Positions 43,898-55,287 are shown, counted from the first letter of the stretch. The stretch is 64,000 nucleotides of DNA from Tenrec ecaudatus (GCF_050624435.1 NC_134541.1:98514805-98578804); one strand, 5' to 3'. Translations and numbers: made by a program. The notes: generated by a model not told the origin, from the letters alone.

Positions 43898-46800
43898 AAG
43901 GCAGAGGCTAACAGACTGGCTCAGAAAACATAACCCATAGATCTTCTGCCTACAGGAGACACATCTCAAGCTTGCTGACAAAAACAGGCTGAGAATTAAA
44001 GGCTGGAGAAAATATGCCAAGCAAACGGCAATGCAAAAAAAGCAGGGGCAGCGATCTTAATATCTGACAAAATTGATCTTGAGATACAGGCCATAACAAG
44101 AGACAAGGAGGGACACTATTTAATGCTCAAGGGATCAGTAGACCAAGAACTAGTGAGCATAATAAATACATATGCACCGGGAAAGAAACTCAACAAGGAG
44201 TCTACAGATCTAAACAGCACAATTGGATAACTTGACCACATAGATATTTTCAGAGCTTTCCACCCAAATGCAAAAAACCAATCATATTCTTTCAAGCCCA
44301 CGTGGCACATCCTCGAAGATAGACCACATGCTTGGACACAAGTCGAACCAGAGCAAATTCAAGCACATAGAAATTATACAGACATCTGTCTGTGATTACT
44401 GTGCCATAAGGGTGGAAATCAACAGACGGACGATGAAGAAAACAAGAGCAAACAATTGGAGGATGAATAACTCTCTATTGCAAAAGGAGTGGGTATTGTT
44501 CCAGACCAGAGATGAATTCAGGAAGTTTCTAGAAACCAATGAGAATGGAAATACAACATACCAAACCTTTGGGATACAGCAGAGGCATTCATCAGAGGAA
44601 GGCTGATAGCAATAAATGCATACATGGAAAAAGAAGAGAGACTTGTGGTTTTGTATGCTGGCACAAAACTTATACCAATTAGAGCAGAGTCAACAGAACA
44701 ATCCTACTAATTGCAAAAGGAAAGAAATAATAAAAATTAGAGCATTCAGGGAAGAACGGACACCAATCCTACACAAACTCTTCCAGAACATAGACAAAGA
44801 TGGAAAACTCCCAAAATCTTTCTATGAAGCTAGTACAACCCTGATACCTAAAGCAGAAAAGGATCGCACAAGAATTGAGAACTACAGACCAATATCCCTA
44901 ATGAACATCGATGCAAAAAATTCTTAACAAAATACTGGCCAATAGAAAACAAAAGCATATAAAAAAATAATTCACTGTGACCAAGTGGGATTCACACCAG
45001 GGATTCAGGAATGTTTCAACATATGAAAGGCCATTAATATTATTTGCCACATTAACAGGAAAAATGATAAGAACCACATGATAATGTCAACAAATGAGGA
45101 AAAAGCATTGGACAATATCCAACACCCATTTCTTGTTTAAGACTCTCAAGAATATAGGAATAGAGGAAATTTTCTCAATATTATACAAGCTATGTATGAA
45201 AAACCAACAACCAACATGATAGTCAATGGCGAAAAGATTAAACAATTCCACTGAAAAAGGGGACCAGACAAGGATGCCCTTTGTCCCCACTCCTGTTTAA
45301 CATTGTACTGGCAGTCCTAGCTAATAACATAAGACGAAGAAAAGACATCAAAGTTATTCATCTGGGGAAGGAAGAAGCAAAACTATCATTATTTGCAGAC
45401 AATATGATTTTATATATCAAAAATACCCTAAACTCCATAAGTGGAGTGTTGTAAGTGATAGAAAAATATGGCAGAGTGGCAGGATAGAAGATCAACAAAC
45501 AGAAGTCTATCAAACTGTTATACACACCAGACAAGAACACAGATGAAGCTATTAAAAAAGTAGTACCCTTTACAATAGCTAAGCACAAATTGAAGTATCT
45601 AGGGACATACCTAACTAAAAAAATGAGAGATTTGTACAAGGAAAATTATAGAACACTATTACAAGAATCCAAGAGTGACCTCAACAAATGGAAGGATATC
45701 CCATGCTCATGGACTGGAAGACTCAATACAGTAAAGATATCAGTTCTGCCCAAGGCACTATGTAAGTTTAATGGTATCCTAATATGAATACCATCATCCT
45801 TCTTCAAAGAATTGGAAAAACTGATGACCAACTTCATATGCAGAAGGAAGAAACCCCGAATTAGTAGAGAACGCCTCAAGAAGAAGGACAAAGTGGGAGG
45901 GCTTGCTCTACTTGACTATAACATATATTATACAGCCACAGTGGTCAAAACAGTGTGGTACTGGTATAAAAACAAATATTCAGACCAATGGAAAAGAGCT
46001 GAAGACCCAGAAATAAAAAACACCAGCATACAGGCAACTGATTTTTGACAAGGAAGGGCCCAAAAAATATCAAATGGGAAGTAGATGCTATTTTCAATAA
46101 ATGGTGCTGGAAAACATGGATATCTACCTGCAGAAAAAAGGAAGCAAGACCCTTACCTCACTCCATGCACAAGAATAAACTCAAGGTGGATCACAGACCT
46201 TGAGGTAAAACCCCAAACAATTAGGGCCATTAATGAGGGAATTGGGACAAACCTGAGAACCTTGGCACAGGGAATAAATAGACTATTGGAAATAGGGAAG
46301 AATACAAATACAGAGGAGTCACAAATTGACAAGTGGGATATACTGAAGATAAATCACCTGTGTACATCGAAAGAATTCACCGAGAGAGTAATAAGAGAAC
46401 CCACTGACTGGGAAAACATCTGAACCATGACACATCAGATAAAGGTCTTATTACTACAATCTACAATACTTTGCAAGCTTACAATAAGAAAAAACTAACT
46501 GTCCACTGAGGAAGTGGGCAAAGGACCTAAACAGAAGTTTTACAGGGGCAGAAATCCAAATGGCCAAGAAACATATCAGAAAATGTTCCTGATCATTAGC
46601 CATAAGAGAAATGCAAATTAAAACAACTGTGAGATGTCACCTAACACCCTCAAAGATATCCCAATTCAAAAAATCAGAAAGTAACAGGTGTTGGAGGGGT
46701 TGTGGGGAGATAGTAACTCTCTGCTGGTGGACCTGTAGGTATGTACAGCCATTATGGAGATCGATTTGGTGATATCTAAAACAGATGGAAATTGAGCTAC

Positions 46801-46925
46801 CATATGACCCAGAAATCTCCCTAGTGGGCATATACCCAGAAGAGACAAGAAACAAACCACAGCCAGACATCTGTGCTCCAATGTTCATCGCAGCACAGTT
46901 CACAATCACAAGGAGTTTGCGTTAG
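43651..46925 (+). pseudogene. L1 ORF2 (endonuclease/reverse transcriptase) pseudogene
   Basis: ORF2p nicks target DNA and reverse-transcribes L1 RNA; family length is about 1,275 residues. The start 'MTSQSPQMDVVILNINGLNS' is visible at 43651. Endonuclease text follows the nested insertion ('IFCLQETHLK' near 43939; 'PRGTSSKIDHMLGHKSNQSK' near 44300). RT text includes '[20 protein letters not shown]' and '[13 protein letters not shown]' (44800-44920), then the catalytic FADD box read here as FADN at 45392-45403, then 'LKYLGTYLTKKMRDLYKENY' (45590). Many stops and frameshifts occur. About 44640-44740 joins segments that lie far apart in intact ORF2, so an internal deletion is likely. The C-terminal part is cut off at the element inserted at 46926. 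Confidence 0.9.
43726..43894 (+). mobile_element. L1 3' tail inserted in ORF2, with (AAAT)n tail
   Basis: 'gaaatgttttgaaaatgatg', 'gacacaatgactgtatgtg', 'cccaataaaatgatt' then ~55 bp of (AAAT)n. It is flanked by 13-bp duplications 'taaaaggcagagg' at 43713-43725 and 43895-43907, both perfect. Confidence 0.92.
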
Positions 46926-47431
46926 TAGTCTGGGTACTTTAGAGAAGCAAATCCACACGAACTCATGTATAAGAGAGAGTTTTTATATATAGTTTAAGTG
47001 TGCATCAAGAAAACATCTCAACCCAGTGCTGCCCAAACTCACAATTCCAACATTAACCTATATGTCCAACACATCCACAAAGTCCTCCTCTGTCTCACAA
47101 AACAGACAACAATGATGCCCACAGCAGGAGGAAAGCTGAGTAAGTGGATGTATAAATATTTCAGCGCTGGCAGGGGTCTCCACACAGCTACTCCAGAACC
47201 CAGGGCTGCATTGGGGTAGGTCCATGTGGCTTCTCCTTGGGGATGTCTTGCAGAAAGTCAGCCTTGCAAGCTGAAGCAGGGAATTGCTAATGCAGCTGCA
47301 CCCTGTTGCGATCATCACAAAGCAAGAGACCTGAGAACTAGAAATGCAAGGCTCACCAAGCCATTTATCCCTCTGTCCTTCAATTAATCCCACATGAGTT
47401 TATCAGCCAGGTTGGCTCAATAAACTAACTG
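46926..47431 (+). mobile_element. Unclassified ~0.5 kb element, copy C
   Basis: 'gtctgggtactttagagaag', 'aaaacatctcaacccagtgc', 'tttcagcgctggcaggggtc', end 'ccaggttggctcaataaac' and 'taactgg'. It sits exactly where the L1 ORF2 text stops. Confidence 0.7.
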
Positions 47432-47790
47432 GTACAGATAAGAGCTCACAACACACGGGCTCCAGGTCAGATAAACCCCTCAGGAACAGAAATGGTAGTA
47501 GGGACACCAGGAAGGTAGGGGGCAGGTGGGGAGAGGCGGGGGTAAGAAACTGGGGGGGGGGGGAAGGAAGATCGCGGTCAGTGTAAGATATACAAATAAT
47601 AATAATTTATCATTTATCAAGGAGTCACGAGGGTGGGAGGGTAAAAGAGAAGCTGATACCAAGGGTTCAAATAGAAAGTAAATGTTTAGAAAATAATGAT
47701 GGCAACATATGCACAACTATGCTTGATACAATTGATGTATGGATTGTGACAAGAGCTGTAAGAACCCCCAATAAAATGATCTTAAAATTT
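47432..47790 (+). mobile_element. L1 3' end
   Basis: 'cagataagagctcacaacac', 'gtgtaagatatacaaataat', 'gatgtatggattgtgac', 'cccaataaaatgatc'. It may be the 3' end of the L1 to its left or a separate truncated insertion. A 12-G run lies at 47552-47563. Confidence 0.75.
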
Positions 47791-48650
47791 TCCAGTTTTA
47801 CAAAAATAAAAAGAACAATGTAGAGAAGAAAGCCCCAAATGCCCCCAGTTTGGGTAAGTTTAGCTCACCTGTGTCTGCCTGGGAGGCATGAGTATCAGCA
47901 GGGGGGCAGGGTCATGCAGGGAAGTGGCAACAATGCAGGGCGAGACAACAATGTAACACAGTAAAAAATAAAACAAAAATATAAAAACCCGAAGGTAAAA
48001 TAAAACTGCAGTTTGGGTGGTGATTCCTGATCTTTTGGCAAGGTTAGCTCCTTTTGTGGGGGAAAGGGATGTGCGTGGGATGAGGCGTGCCAGAGTATCC
48101 ACACAAAGACACACAGACACACACAGATACACAAATACATATATACATATTGCTTAGGAAGTATGTCTGCATCAAGCTTCCCATGTGATCTGCTATGGAC
48201 ACTGGCCCCCCAAGACCAGGCAGGTAAGGGGCTTGGCTGGGGCAGGGCTGGAGTGGGGGCAGGGAAGGATCAGCTTGTGCAGGGGAGGAGGGCCGCACAG
48301 ACGCGGCTCAGGCGGTGAGTCAGTGGTAAAACAGGACCACAAGTCACTGAGGACCAACTGTTTTTCCACTCTGAATCTTAACTTCTTTGTGGTACACCCT
48401 GGAGATCCCCTCTATTTTTGTGTTCTTCTGTTTTTCCAAAATTCAGTTATAGATGTGCACTATCAGCACTGATGGCAGGAGAGAATATAAACAACAGAGA
48501 TGTTATTTGATTGCTTTGATACCAGTACTACAGAGCAGCAAGGACTGTCAACAAAAGTTGGCTGTAGACTTATTTGCTTTGTAGAGGAACAGTATAATGA
48601 AACTTAGGAGTTCAATGGTTCTATTGTTTGGAAAAAAAAATCTTTGATGG
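47791..48650. other. Single-copy DNA with a short CA tract, no gene seen
   Basis: A (CA)-rich stretch lies at about 48098-48140. Minus-strand frames across it are low-complexity. No exon signal recognised. Confidence 0.35.
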
Positions 48651-48651
48651 A

Positions 48652-49100
48652 TTGTGTTAGGTCAGCTTGACTAGAGAAACAAATCCAGTGACATGCATTT
48701 ATGTGTAAGAAAGCTTTATATCAAGAAGTAATTATATATCAAGAAAACATCCCAGCCCATTTCCACTCAACTTCATAAGTGCTATACCAGTACATAAATC
48801 CCCCTTCAGACACAGGCAGTCACAGGGATGATGCAGAATGCCGGAATAGGACAGGCTGGTGGGTGCAGTCACCTGGATCCCAGCTTGGTGAAAACATGGC
48901 AGGACTCCTGCACCTCTCCGGGTCAGCAAACAGGCAGGTGAAGGCAGAAAGTGAGGGAGAGGCCAGCCTCCAGAGAGCTATATATCTCAGTCAACCCTCC
49001 AAGAGAGGTCCTTGGGCTGTGACCTGCTTGACAGGTTAAGCTCCACCCATATCTTCATACAGGTGCCATGCTGGCACAGAGCAACCTAACTAGCACGTCA
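48652..49100 (+). mobile_element. Unclassified ~0.45 kb element, copy D
   Basis: 'tgtgttaggtcagcttgac', 'agagaaacaaatccagtgac', 'gctttatatcaagaagtaat', 'gatgatgcagaatgccgg' and the end 'gcaacctaactagca'. Its centre matches copy A most closely. Confidence 0.65.
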
Positions 49101-49369
49101 AGATTTTGGTTAGCAAAGGGGACCTGCCCTTGTCCCCAGAAAAGTCTGGATGAGTGACGGTGAAACAGAGAGATGGTCATTTTCTTCTAATATGCCTTCT
49201 AGCGAGGGGATCTTGAATTTGTAGCAGTCCACAGACAGAGGGTGGGATCTGAGAAGAGAGGAAGAAGGGCTATGGGGAGAGGTTTGTGAAAGAGGCTTTT
49301 AGTAGGGGTGGCAGCGGCCAGGACCTCAGGGGGATATGTCCAGAGAGGAATTTAATGGAATGCGTTGTT
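49101..49369. other. Single-copy DNA, no gene seen
   Basis: Nothing recognised. Confidence 0.3.
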
Positions 49370-49555
49370 CTTGGGTGCTGTTTTCAACTCATGGGCATCC
49401 ACCGTGGCATAGTGGAACTTCCCCAAAGGGTTTTGTCTTTTACAGCAGTAGAAAGTCAAGTCTTTCCTCTGGAGGAGTACTTGTTGGAATAAAACTGTCA
49501 GCATTTAGTTAGTAGTGGACTGGATTAACCATTGTGCTACCAGGACTCTTTAGTG
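49370..49555 (-). mobile_element. AfroSINE-like, diverged
   Basis: The right end 'taaccattgtgctaccaggac' is the reversed SINE start; the remainder is only loosely alignable. Confidence 0.45.
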
Positions 49556-49589
49556 TGATGGGGAATGGTCCACAAATATCAAGACCACT

Positions 49590-49800
49590 TCCACTTGCCA
49601 TTGGTTGGTTCCTGATTTATGGAGACCCTATGTGTGTCAGAGTAGAACTGTACTCCACAGGACTTTTAATGGCTGATTTCAGAAGTGAAGATATGGGTCC
49701 AAAAAAGTACAGCATAGGAAACTATATGGGAAATTCTACTCTGTCCTATAGGGTTGCTGTGTTGGAATTTACTTGGCAACACATAGTCACAATAAAATTT
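49590..49800. mobile_element. AfroSINE pieces in inverted arrangement
   Basis: 49590-49675 reads reverse ('gagaccctatgtgtgtcag', 'agtagaactgtactccacag'); 49705-49795 reads forward ('ggaaactatatgggaaattc', 'ctatagggttgctgtgttgg'). Confidence 0.55.
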
Positions 49801-49829
49801 GGGTCACATATTTAATCTCAAAGAACTTG

Positions 49830-50105
49830 GCTTTCTGGTCTCTAAAATGGGAACAGTTCTAGATGAGCAACATAAAATCAGTTGCAACTCAAGCCTACTG
49901 CTAATTGCTGCCTGGGGTTCTGTGTTGAGAAGACTTCTGAGGTTGAGGATTATGATCAGTTAGTAAGGCCTGTCCACCATAATCAGCTAGTGCTGTCTTG
50001 CATGAGTGCTGGATGAAGGAGAAGAGGCGCATGTGCTATACACTGTCCAGTCTTTCTATATGACTTTTCTGCCATTCTTATCAGGGACAATATCCCTCTT
50101 ATCCC
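49830..50105. other. Single-copy DNA, no gene seen
   Basis: Nothing recognised. Confidence 0.3.
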
Positions 50106-50107
50106 CT

Positions 50108-50285
50108 CTCTTCACGAGTCAGAACCAACTCAACGGCACCTAACAACAACAAATTATCCCGTGTATTTCTGAAACTGTAAATCTTTCTGGGAACAAAAAG
50201 CCTCATCTTTTCTCCATGGAGCAGAAGGTGCTTGTGAGCTATTGATCTTGCGGTTAGCAGCCCCACTGGCCACCAGGGTTCCTTA
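50108..50285. mobile_element. RTE/SINE 3' end plus reverse AfroSINE
   Basis: 50108-50150 is forward ('cagaaccaactcaacggcacc', AAC tail); 50150-50283 is a reverse AfroSINE ('gcggttagcagccccac', 'ggccaccagggttcc'). Confidence 0.65.
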
Positions 50286-50289
50286 TGAG

Positions 50290-50490
50290 GAAAATAAAAA
50301 CTCACTGCCATTGAGTAGATTCTGACTTACAGTGACCCTATAGCACAGGGTGGAACTGTCCCTTGAGTTTCCAAGGCTGTAACTCTTTAGTAGAAAGCTC
50401 CATCTTTCCCCAAAGGAGCAGGTGACAGTTTCACACTGCTTACCTTGTGATTGCAGCCCAATGTGTAACTACTATGCCACCAGGGCTCAT
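50290..50490 (-). mobile_element. AfroSINE
   Basis: 'aactcactgccattgagtag', 'gaccctatagcacagggtgg', 'ctatgccaccagggctcatg': full length in reverse. Confidence 0.85.
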
Positions 50491-50534
50491 GATGACAATC
50501 ACTAAGTGAAATATCAAAGAAGCTATGCATGAAG

Positions 50535-50640
50535 CATAAAACCAAATGTCTTCGAGTCAATTCCGACTCCTGGCGACCTCATGCTTGTATATCAGAATTT
50601 TTAAGGATTGGCTTTTCTGAAGCAGATCCCTGGTACACTT
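50535..50640 (-). mobile_element. AfroSINE variant, partial
   Basis: 'aaaaccaaatgtcttcgagtc', 'aattccgactcctggcgacc', 'gaagcagatccctgg'. Confidence 0.65.
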
Positions 50641-50709
50641 TTTCAAAAGTTCTCTTTGGGTGGAATTGCATCTCCATCCTTTACTCAGGCCTATGCATTG
50701 CTTTTTTAA

Positions 50710-50905
50710 ACATAAATTGTATCTCATTGCATCTTCACAATACTCCCCAGGAGGAAAGTGCTATTATCAATCCCATAATACAGATGAATACATTGAGGCC
50801 AGCGAGGTTGGAGAGGCTGACCAAGGTTGTTTCCAGGTTTGTTTCCAACCCAGGAAGCGTGGCTCTGGAGTCTGTTCTCTAAGCCTCTCCACCAACAACT
50901 TTTCA
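50710..50905 (-). mobile_element. MIR SINE
   Basis: 'tctcattgcatcttcacaat', 'acagatgaatacattgaggcc', 'tttccaacccaggaagcg' is the antisense MIR order. Ancient mammalian relic. Confidence 0.8.
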
Positions 50906-50909
50906 AAAC

Positions 50910-52215
50910 AAAACAGAAGTTGCACACACAATGGAGGAGTGGAGACAAGAGGAGGCAAATGCACCAGACTGCTCGGACTCCATTTGTAGCAGAGGCTTTG
51001 GGAAAACTGGCTAAGGACCCAGCCATTGCCGTGCCTGTATCCATTACGGGAAGTACCCCTGGGGCCTTGTGAAACCCCTGTTCTCATCTGTTCTGTAATG
51101 TGGCTAGTTATTGGAGAGAGGAAGAAGGCTGGAAAATCTGGAAAACACAGAGAAATGAGGTGAAGTATTAGTCTCCTATTCAAGATAATTAGACCCAGAG
51201 GGATGAGTTTAAAGTCAGTCTTTAAAAAAAAAAAAGAAAGAAAGAAAAAAAGAGGTAGACACAGCTGACTGCGTTTCCAGCCATCAGAATGTTCTTTTGT
51301 AATCCGAGTGGTGAGGCAGAGGAGGGGGAGCAGGATGAAAAGAGCATGCATATTTATGTTTCCTCAAGAAAGCTCCAAGAGGAGAGAGCAGCTGCTTCTG
51401 TCTGCACTCTCTGACCCAGATGGTGTGGTCCAAATGACTGAAGGTCTACCAGCAGAGCTGGGCATGGCCCCAATCTCCTCTGGCCTCATAGGCATTGCTG
51501 TAACAGACTGATAAAGGAAATGGCCCTGTCTCCCACCCCCCTACCCCCCACCAAGTGCAAATGAAATGTCTTACAAGGTCATTGGGAGATCAGCGAGGGT
51601 CCCTGAAAATGGGAGGCTTCCATGAGGTTGAAGGCTGGCCCTGGAGTCTAAGATTGTCTTTGGTGGAAGCAAGGAGGAAATCAATCAGCTAATGGTTTTC
51701 ACGCCTGGTGGGAGAGGGAGGTTTTGTTTTCTAGGAGGTTAAGGCTACAGGGATCCTGGGAGGAGAAGCCCAGTGGAAAGAAATGGGGGAGGAGAATGGG
51801 AAGACCTGGATTTAGGTTGTCTCTGACTCTATCTGCCATTGAGCTGGGAGTTTCTGGAGCGGGACAAGTATAAAGAGACTTCTTGGGGCAGCCCAAAGGC
51901 TGGGGATAGTGTTATGGAGAAGACACTCTGGTTCACACTTCCCAAACAAGGCCTGCAAGGAGGAAACTAGAGTATCTATTCAGCCGTACAAGGGATTAAA
52001 AACACCTATCACAAATGCTGCCCCTTTCTGGTACTGCATGTCTGACAGGCATTGCTAATCAATTACATTTTCACCACTGTGCTCTGGGAAGCCACTACTA
52101 ATCAAGTGAAGTTTGAATGACAGAAGAACTGTACAAGGCTTCCTTGATGCTCTCTTCAGAAACTCAACTATTTTCTGATTCCACCAAGATGGAGGAAATA
52201 GTTAATACTAGTTAA
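50910..52215. other. Single-copy DNA, no gene seen
   Basis: The minus-strand frame at 50767-51351 (194 codons) runs through a MIR and an A-rich patch (51221-51255), so it is not a credible gene. No exon recognised. Confidence 0.4.
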
Positions 52216-52217
52216 AT

Positions 52218-52330
52218 GTCAGCCCTCTGGGGTTTAAATGCCAGTTCTGCGTGATCTTTGCCTCCTTGCTTAACCATACCAAACCTCAGTTTCCTCTACT
52301 CTGAAATGGGATATCATTGACTATCTCATG
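52218..52330 (+). mobile_element. MIR SINE
   Basis: 'ggggtttaaatgccagttctg' and 'aaacctcagtttcctctact' followed by 'gaaatgggatatc' give the sense MIR. Confidence 0.75.
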
Positions 52331-52410
52331 AGGGACTTCAAAAGATTAGTGGAAAAAATTCCATTATCTTTAAATTCTATTTTCCTACGAACCTTTTGAA
52401 GACTTCACAG
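52324..52410. mobile_element. Short palindromic MITE-like element
   Basis: 'gggacttcaaaagattagtgg' and 'ctacgaaccttttgaagac' are near-complementary ends around 'aaaattccattatctttaaat'. Confidence 0.6.
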
Positions 52411-52519
52411 TTTTTTCTTATGACGGTGGAGGTAGGGGACCCATAGAACTCCTGTAGCACAATGTCAGGAAAATGAGCAAGCCAGCCTTGGAGGCAGTGT
52501 GACCAGGAGGCTCCGCAGA

Positions 52520-52770
52520 AGCAAGGAAGGTAAGACTTTGTCCCTTTTGTTTTGGACATGTCATCAGGAGGCCCCCTCACTGGGGAAGGGCCTCACGCTT
52601 CACCAAGGAGGGGGAGAGTGAAATAGCGGGAGAGCCTCAGTGAGATGGACTGACACCGAGTCTGCAATAACGGTTAAAAATAGCAATAATTGTCAGGACT
52701 GTCTCTGCCTGTTACTCATTAGGTCTTTATGAGTTGGAGTTGACTTGATGGCATCTAACAGCCATAATAG
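52520..52770 (+). mobile_element. RTE LINE 3' end
   Basis: 'ttttggacatgtcatcagg', 'ggggaagggcctcacgcttc', 'gttggagttgacttgatggc'. Confidence 0.75.
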
Positions 52771-52963
52771 CAAAGCACGTACACCTGGCTAGATGCTCCA
52801 CAATTGAGCTTCCTTTCTTTCTCCTGTAAAGTTTCCATCGATCGGTTCAGGAGATGAGTTTGGTGTTTGCTGGAAAACAGAGAAGTAAGGGGTTGAATTG
52901 GACTGGAAGGAGATGGATTAGTCAGAGGCCAGACCATACAGGTTGAGGTCAGTGCAAGGACTT

Positions 52964-52984
52964 TGTGTGTGTGTGTGTGTGTGT
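52964..52984 (+). repeat. (GT)n microsatellite
   Basis: About ten GT units. Confidence 0.95.
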
Positions 52985-53084
52985 AAAAGAGCAACATAGA
53001 ACAGGATGGACAGGTTGGGTCCTCAAAGTTTACCCCCCCCCCACACTGTAGGCAGGGCAGCTGTACAAACTTGTCCCCTTGCTA

Positions 53085-53232
53085 GAATATTTGCTTCCTG
53101 GCCTCCTGATCCACACCCCATCCTACATCTAGTTAAGTCTGTCAGATTGTGCCTATTGCTCTCAACTGTCACCTCCTCCAGGAAGCATTCCCTGGTTTCC
53201 CCATTTCTCTGTGATATGCTGCTAGGGTTCTT
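53085..53232 (+). mobile_element. L2 LINE remnant
   Basis: 'tcacctcctccaggaagcatt' and 'ccctggtttccccat' are the L2 3' region. It likely continues at 53780 after an L1 insertion. Confidence 0.65.
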
Positions 53233-53720
53233 CCCCCCCCCCCCACCCCCGCCCCAACCAAATAACTATTTTATTGGAAGACAATACAGATATTATATCA
53301 TTCTGTAGTTTAATCACATCAAACAGTACTGTACATTTGCTACCATGATCCGTTTCAAAACATTCTCTTCCTTCTTGAAATCCTTGACATCAGCTCCCCT
53401 TTATCCCCCACCCACCCCAACCCCCCTATATTACCTCCAGGAACTCTTATTCTGCGCGCTGCCTCTACAGGTTCATCAATCCTGGGTTTGATATACTGAA
53501 AAACAGAAGACCAATGAAAAACAGTGACAAACTACATCTGAGATCAACCCCAATATAAAAAACAAAAACAAAGCCCCCACACCCAAACAACACAGACAGT
53601 ATTGAAAAGCACATCAGGCCCAGCATGCACCAGACACGATTTTAACCTTGTCTTAACCAAGGACAAACTCAAGTCAGGTTTATCATTCTGATCTTATCGC
53701 GTACTTTCACACGTGTCTGC
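53233..53720 (-). mobile_element. L1 3'UTR, antisense, after a C-run
   Basis: A 12-C run precedes 'ctattttattggaagacaat', 'caaacagtactgtacatttg', 'gatatactgaaaaacag'. The same text occurs at 63625-64000. Confidence 0.65.
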
Positions 53721-53779
53721 GGTTGTGTGACCAGCTCAGCCTACCAGAGAGCTGCCACTCTGTTCTGCCAACGGTGGTC

Positions 53780-53885
53780 TGCTGTACTCACCACCATCTC
53801 CTCAGAGCCTAGCTCAGGACCTGGCGTGGGGTAGATACTGGTGTGGGGCAGGGCATTACTGACTCACTGAATGAAGAGATGCAGG
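53780..53885 (+). mobile_element. L2 LINE 3' end
   Basis: 'cctagctcaggacctggcg' and 'ctgactcactgaatgaag' match the L2 3' terminus. Confidence 0.5.
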
Positions 53886-54239
53886 CTCAAGCTGTGCTTT
53901 AGAAATGCCTCTCTGGTCACATAGCAGAGAGCCTGGCCTACAGTGGAGGCCGAGGAACCCGTGCAGAGGCAGATGCCTGGATTCAAATGAAAGACTGAAC
54001 TACAATCACAGCAAGATGGTTGGAGGCAGATGGGTGGCATTGAGATGGGAAGGGCTGTGTTTGCCTTAACAAATTACTGGTAAGCATTCCCCCCCCCCCA
54101 TTTCCCGTCTGAATTTTAGCCTCAGCTGGTGCCAATCGTCACTCGATGACTAATCTCAAGGTGGATGACTTGAAATCACCCAGTAGTTCAACCTAATAAG
54201 GCCTGCCAATCATTCCTGGAAAGGTTACAGGCAAGAAAT

Positions 54240-54325
54240 CCACACAGAGCGGTTGTGCACTATAATGCATGGGGCCACCCCAAGCCTGGATCGACAGGAA
54301 AGCAATGGGTTTGGCCTTCAGTTTG
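54240..54325 (+). mobile_element. AfroSINE 3' fragment
   Basis: 'gcatggggccaccccaagcc' and 'caatgggtttggccttc'. Confidence 0.5.
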
Positions 54326-54329
54326 GGGT

Positions 54330-55285
54330 TCTTGTTTAATAGACCTTCCTAAAGGGTAGGAGTAGAAGGAACATCAATTATACACCAGTTTGCAAACAGG
54401 GTTTGGAGGCAAGATTCATAAACTTCATGCTGATCCGGAATGCATCGCCCTTTTTTCAGGTCTCCCAGAAAGGTCCCTGGTTGCTGGGCTTTGGAATCTG
54501 CCCTTTGCTCTGCCAACGCTCAGCTCAAAATGGCAGCGGGAGTTCCCGTGAGCTCAGTGCATTAACTGGCGAAGTGGAGGGAAATCAGCTTATTGAAGCG
54601 GTGGCTGCTGAAAGTGAGGTTTGAACTGTGATGTGTCCTGCCGAGCATTTTATGAATATGCAGAATTAAACAGAAACTCATAGGGGCCAGAGGGAGCATT
54701 CTCTCTTTTTAAAGCCCCAGCCAATGGAGGCACACATTTCAACTCATTAAAACACACAACAGGCTTTTACAGGCAATTTCAAAAAGAGCTTTCTACTGAG
54801 TAATATCCTAGGGGAGAAAGTTTACCCGGGTAACACCCAGAGTTCTAGGGCAAGCAGAGTCTCTGAGGGTTGGGCACCTTCCTGTGGGTGACAAGTAGAC
54901 CCGAGTGGGGCTTTCAAAAGGCCCTTTCCACCTCTTCCAACTTCTTTTACTAATATCCTGGATTCATTTACATTTCTCAATTCGACGGTCTTCGCATGAC
55001 AGCATACCCCTATGCTTGTTGCGTTTGACAGAAATGATTCTGCTGAAGTTCCCTTATTTAGTTTTAATTTCTTTATTTAAGGTTTGGTTCTGGAGGTTTT
55101 AAAATTAGATTAAAAAAAAAAACAAAACACTTGCGAAAATGAGTAACTCCGTGGATGCTCCTTTACACACCGCGCCCGCACTCTCCCCGCCCCACCAAAG
55201 TTTGGACTACCTGCACGGAGTCACCTTGAAGATTTTCTTCTTTTTCTCCGAATGCTTGCCCAGAGCAGAGCTTTATTACAAGGTA
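54330..55285. other. Single-copy DNA, possible non-coding conserved element
   Basis: No repeat is recognised. 54640-54760 is AT-rich with octamer-like 'tgaatatgcag' and several 'attaaa'. Open frames are short and unassigned. Confidence 0.3.
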
Positions 55286-55287
55286 GG

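Noticed and set aside
50767-51351. 194-codon minus-strand frame
   Set aside because: It passes through a MIR element and an A-rich patch.
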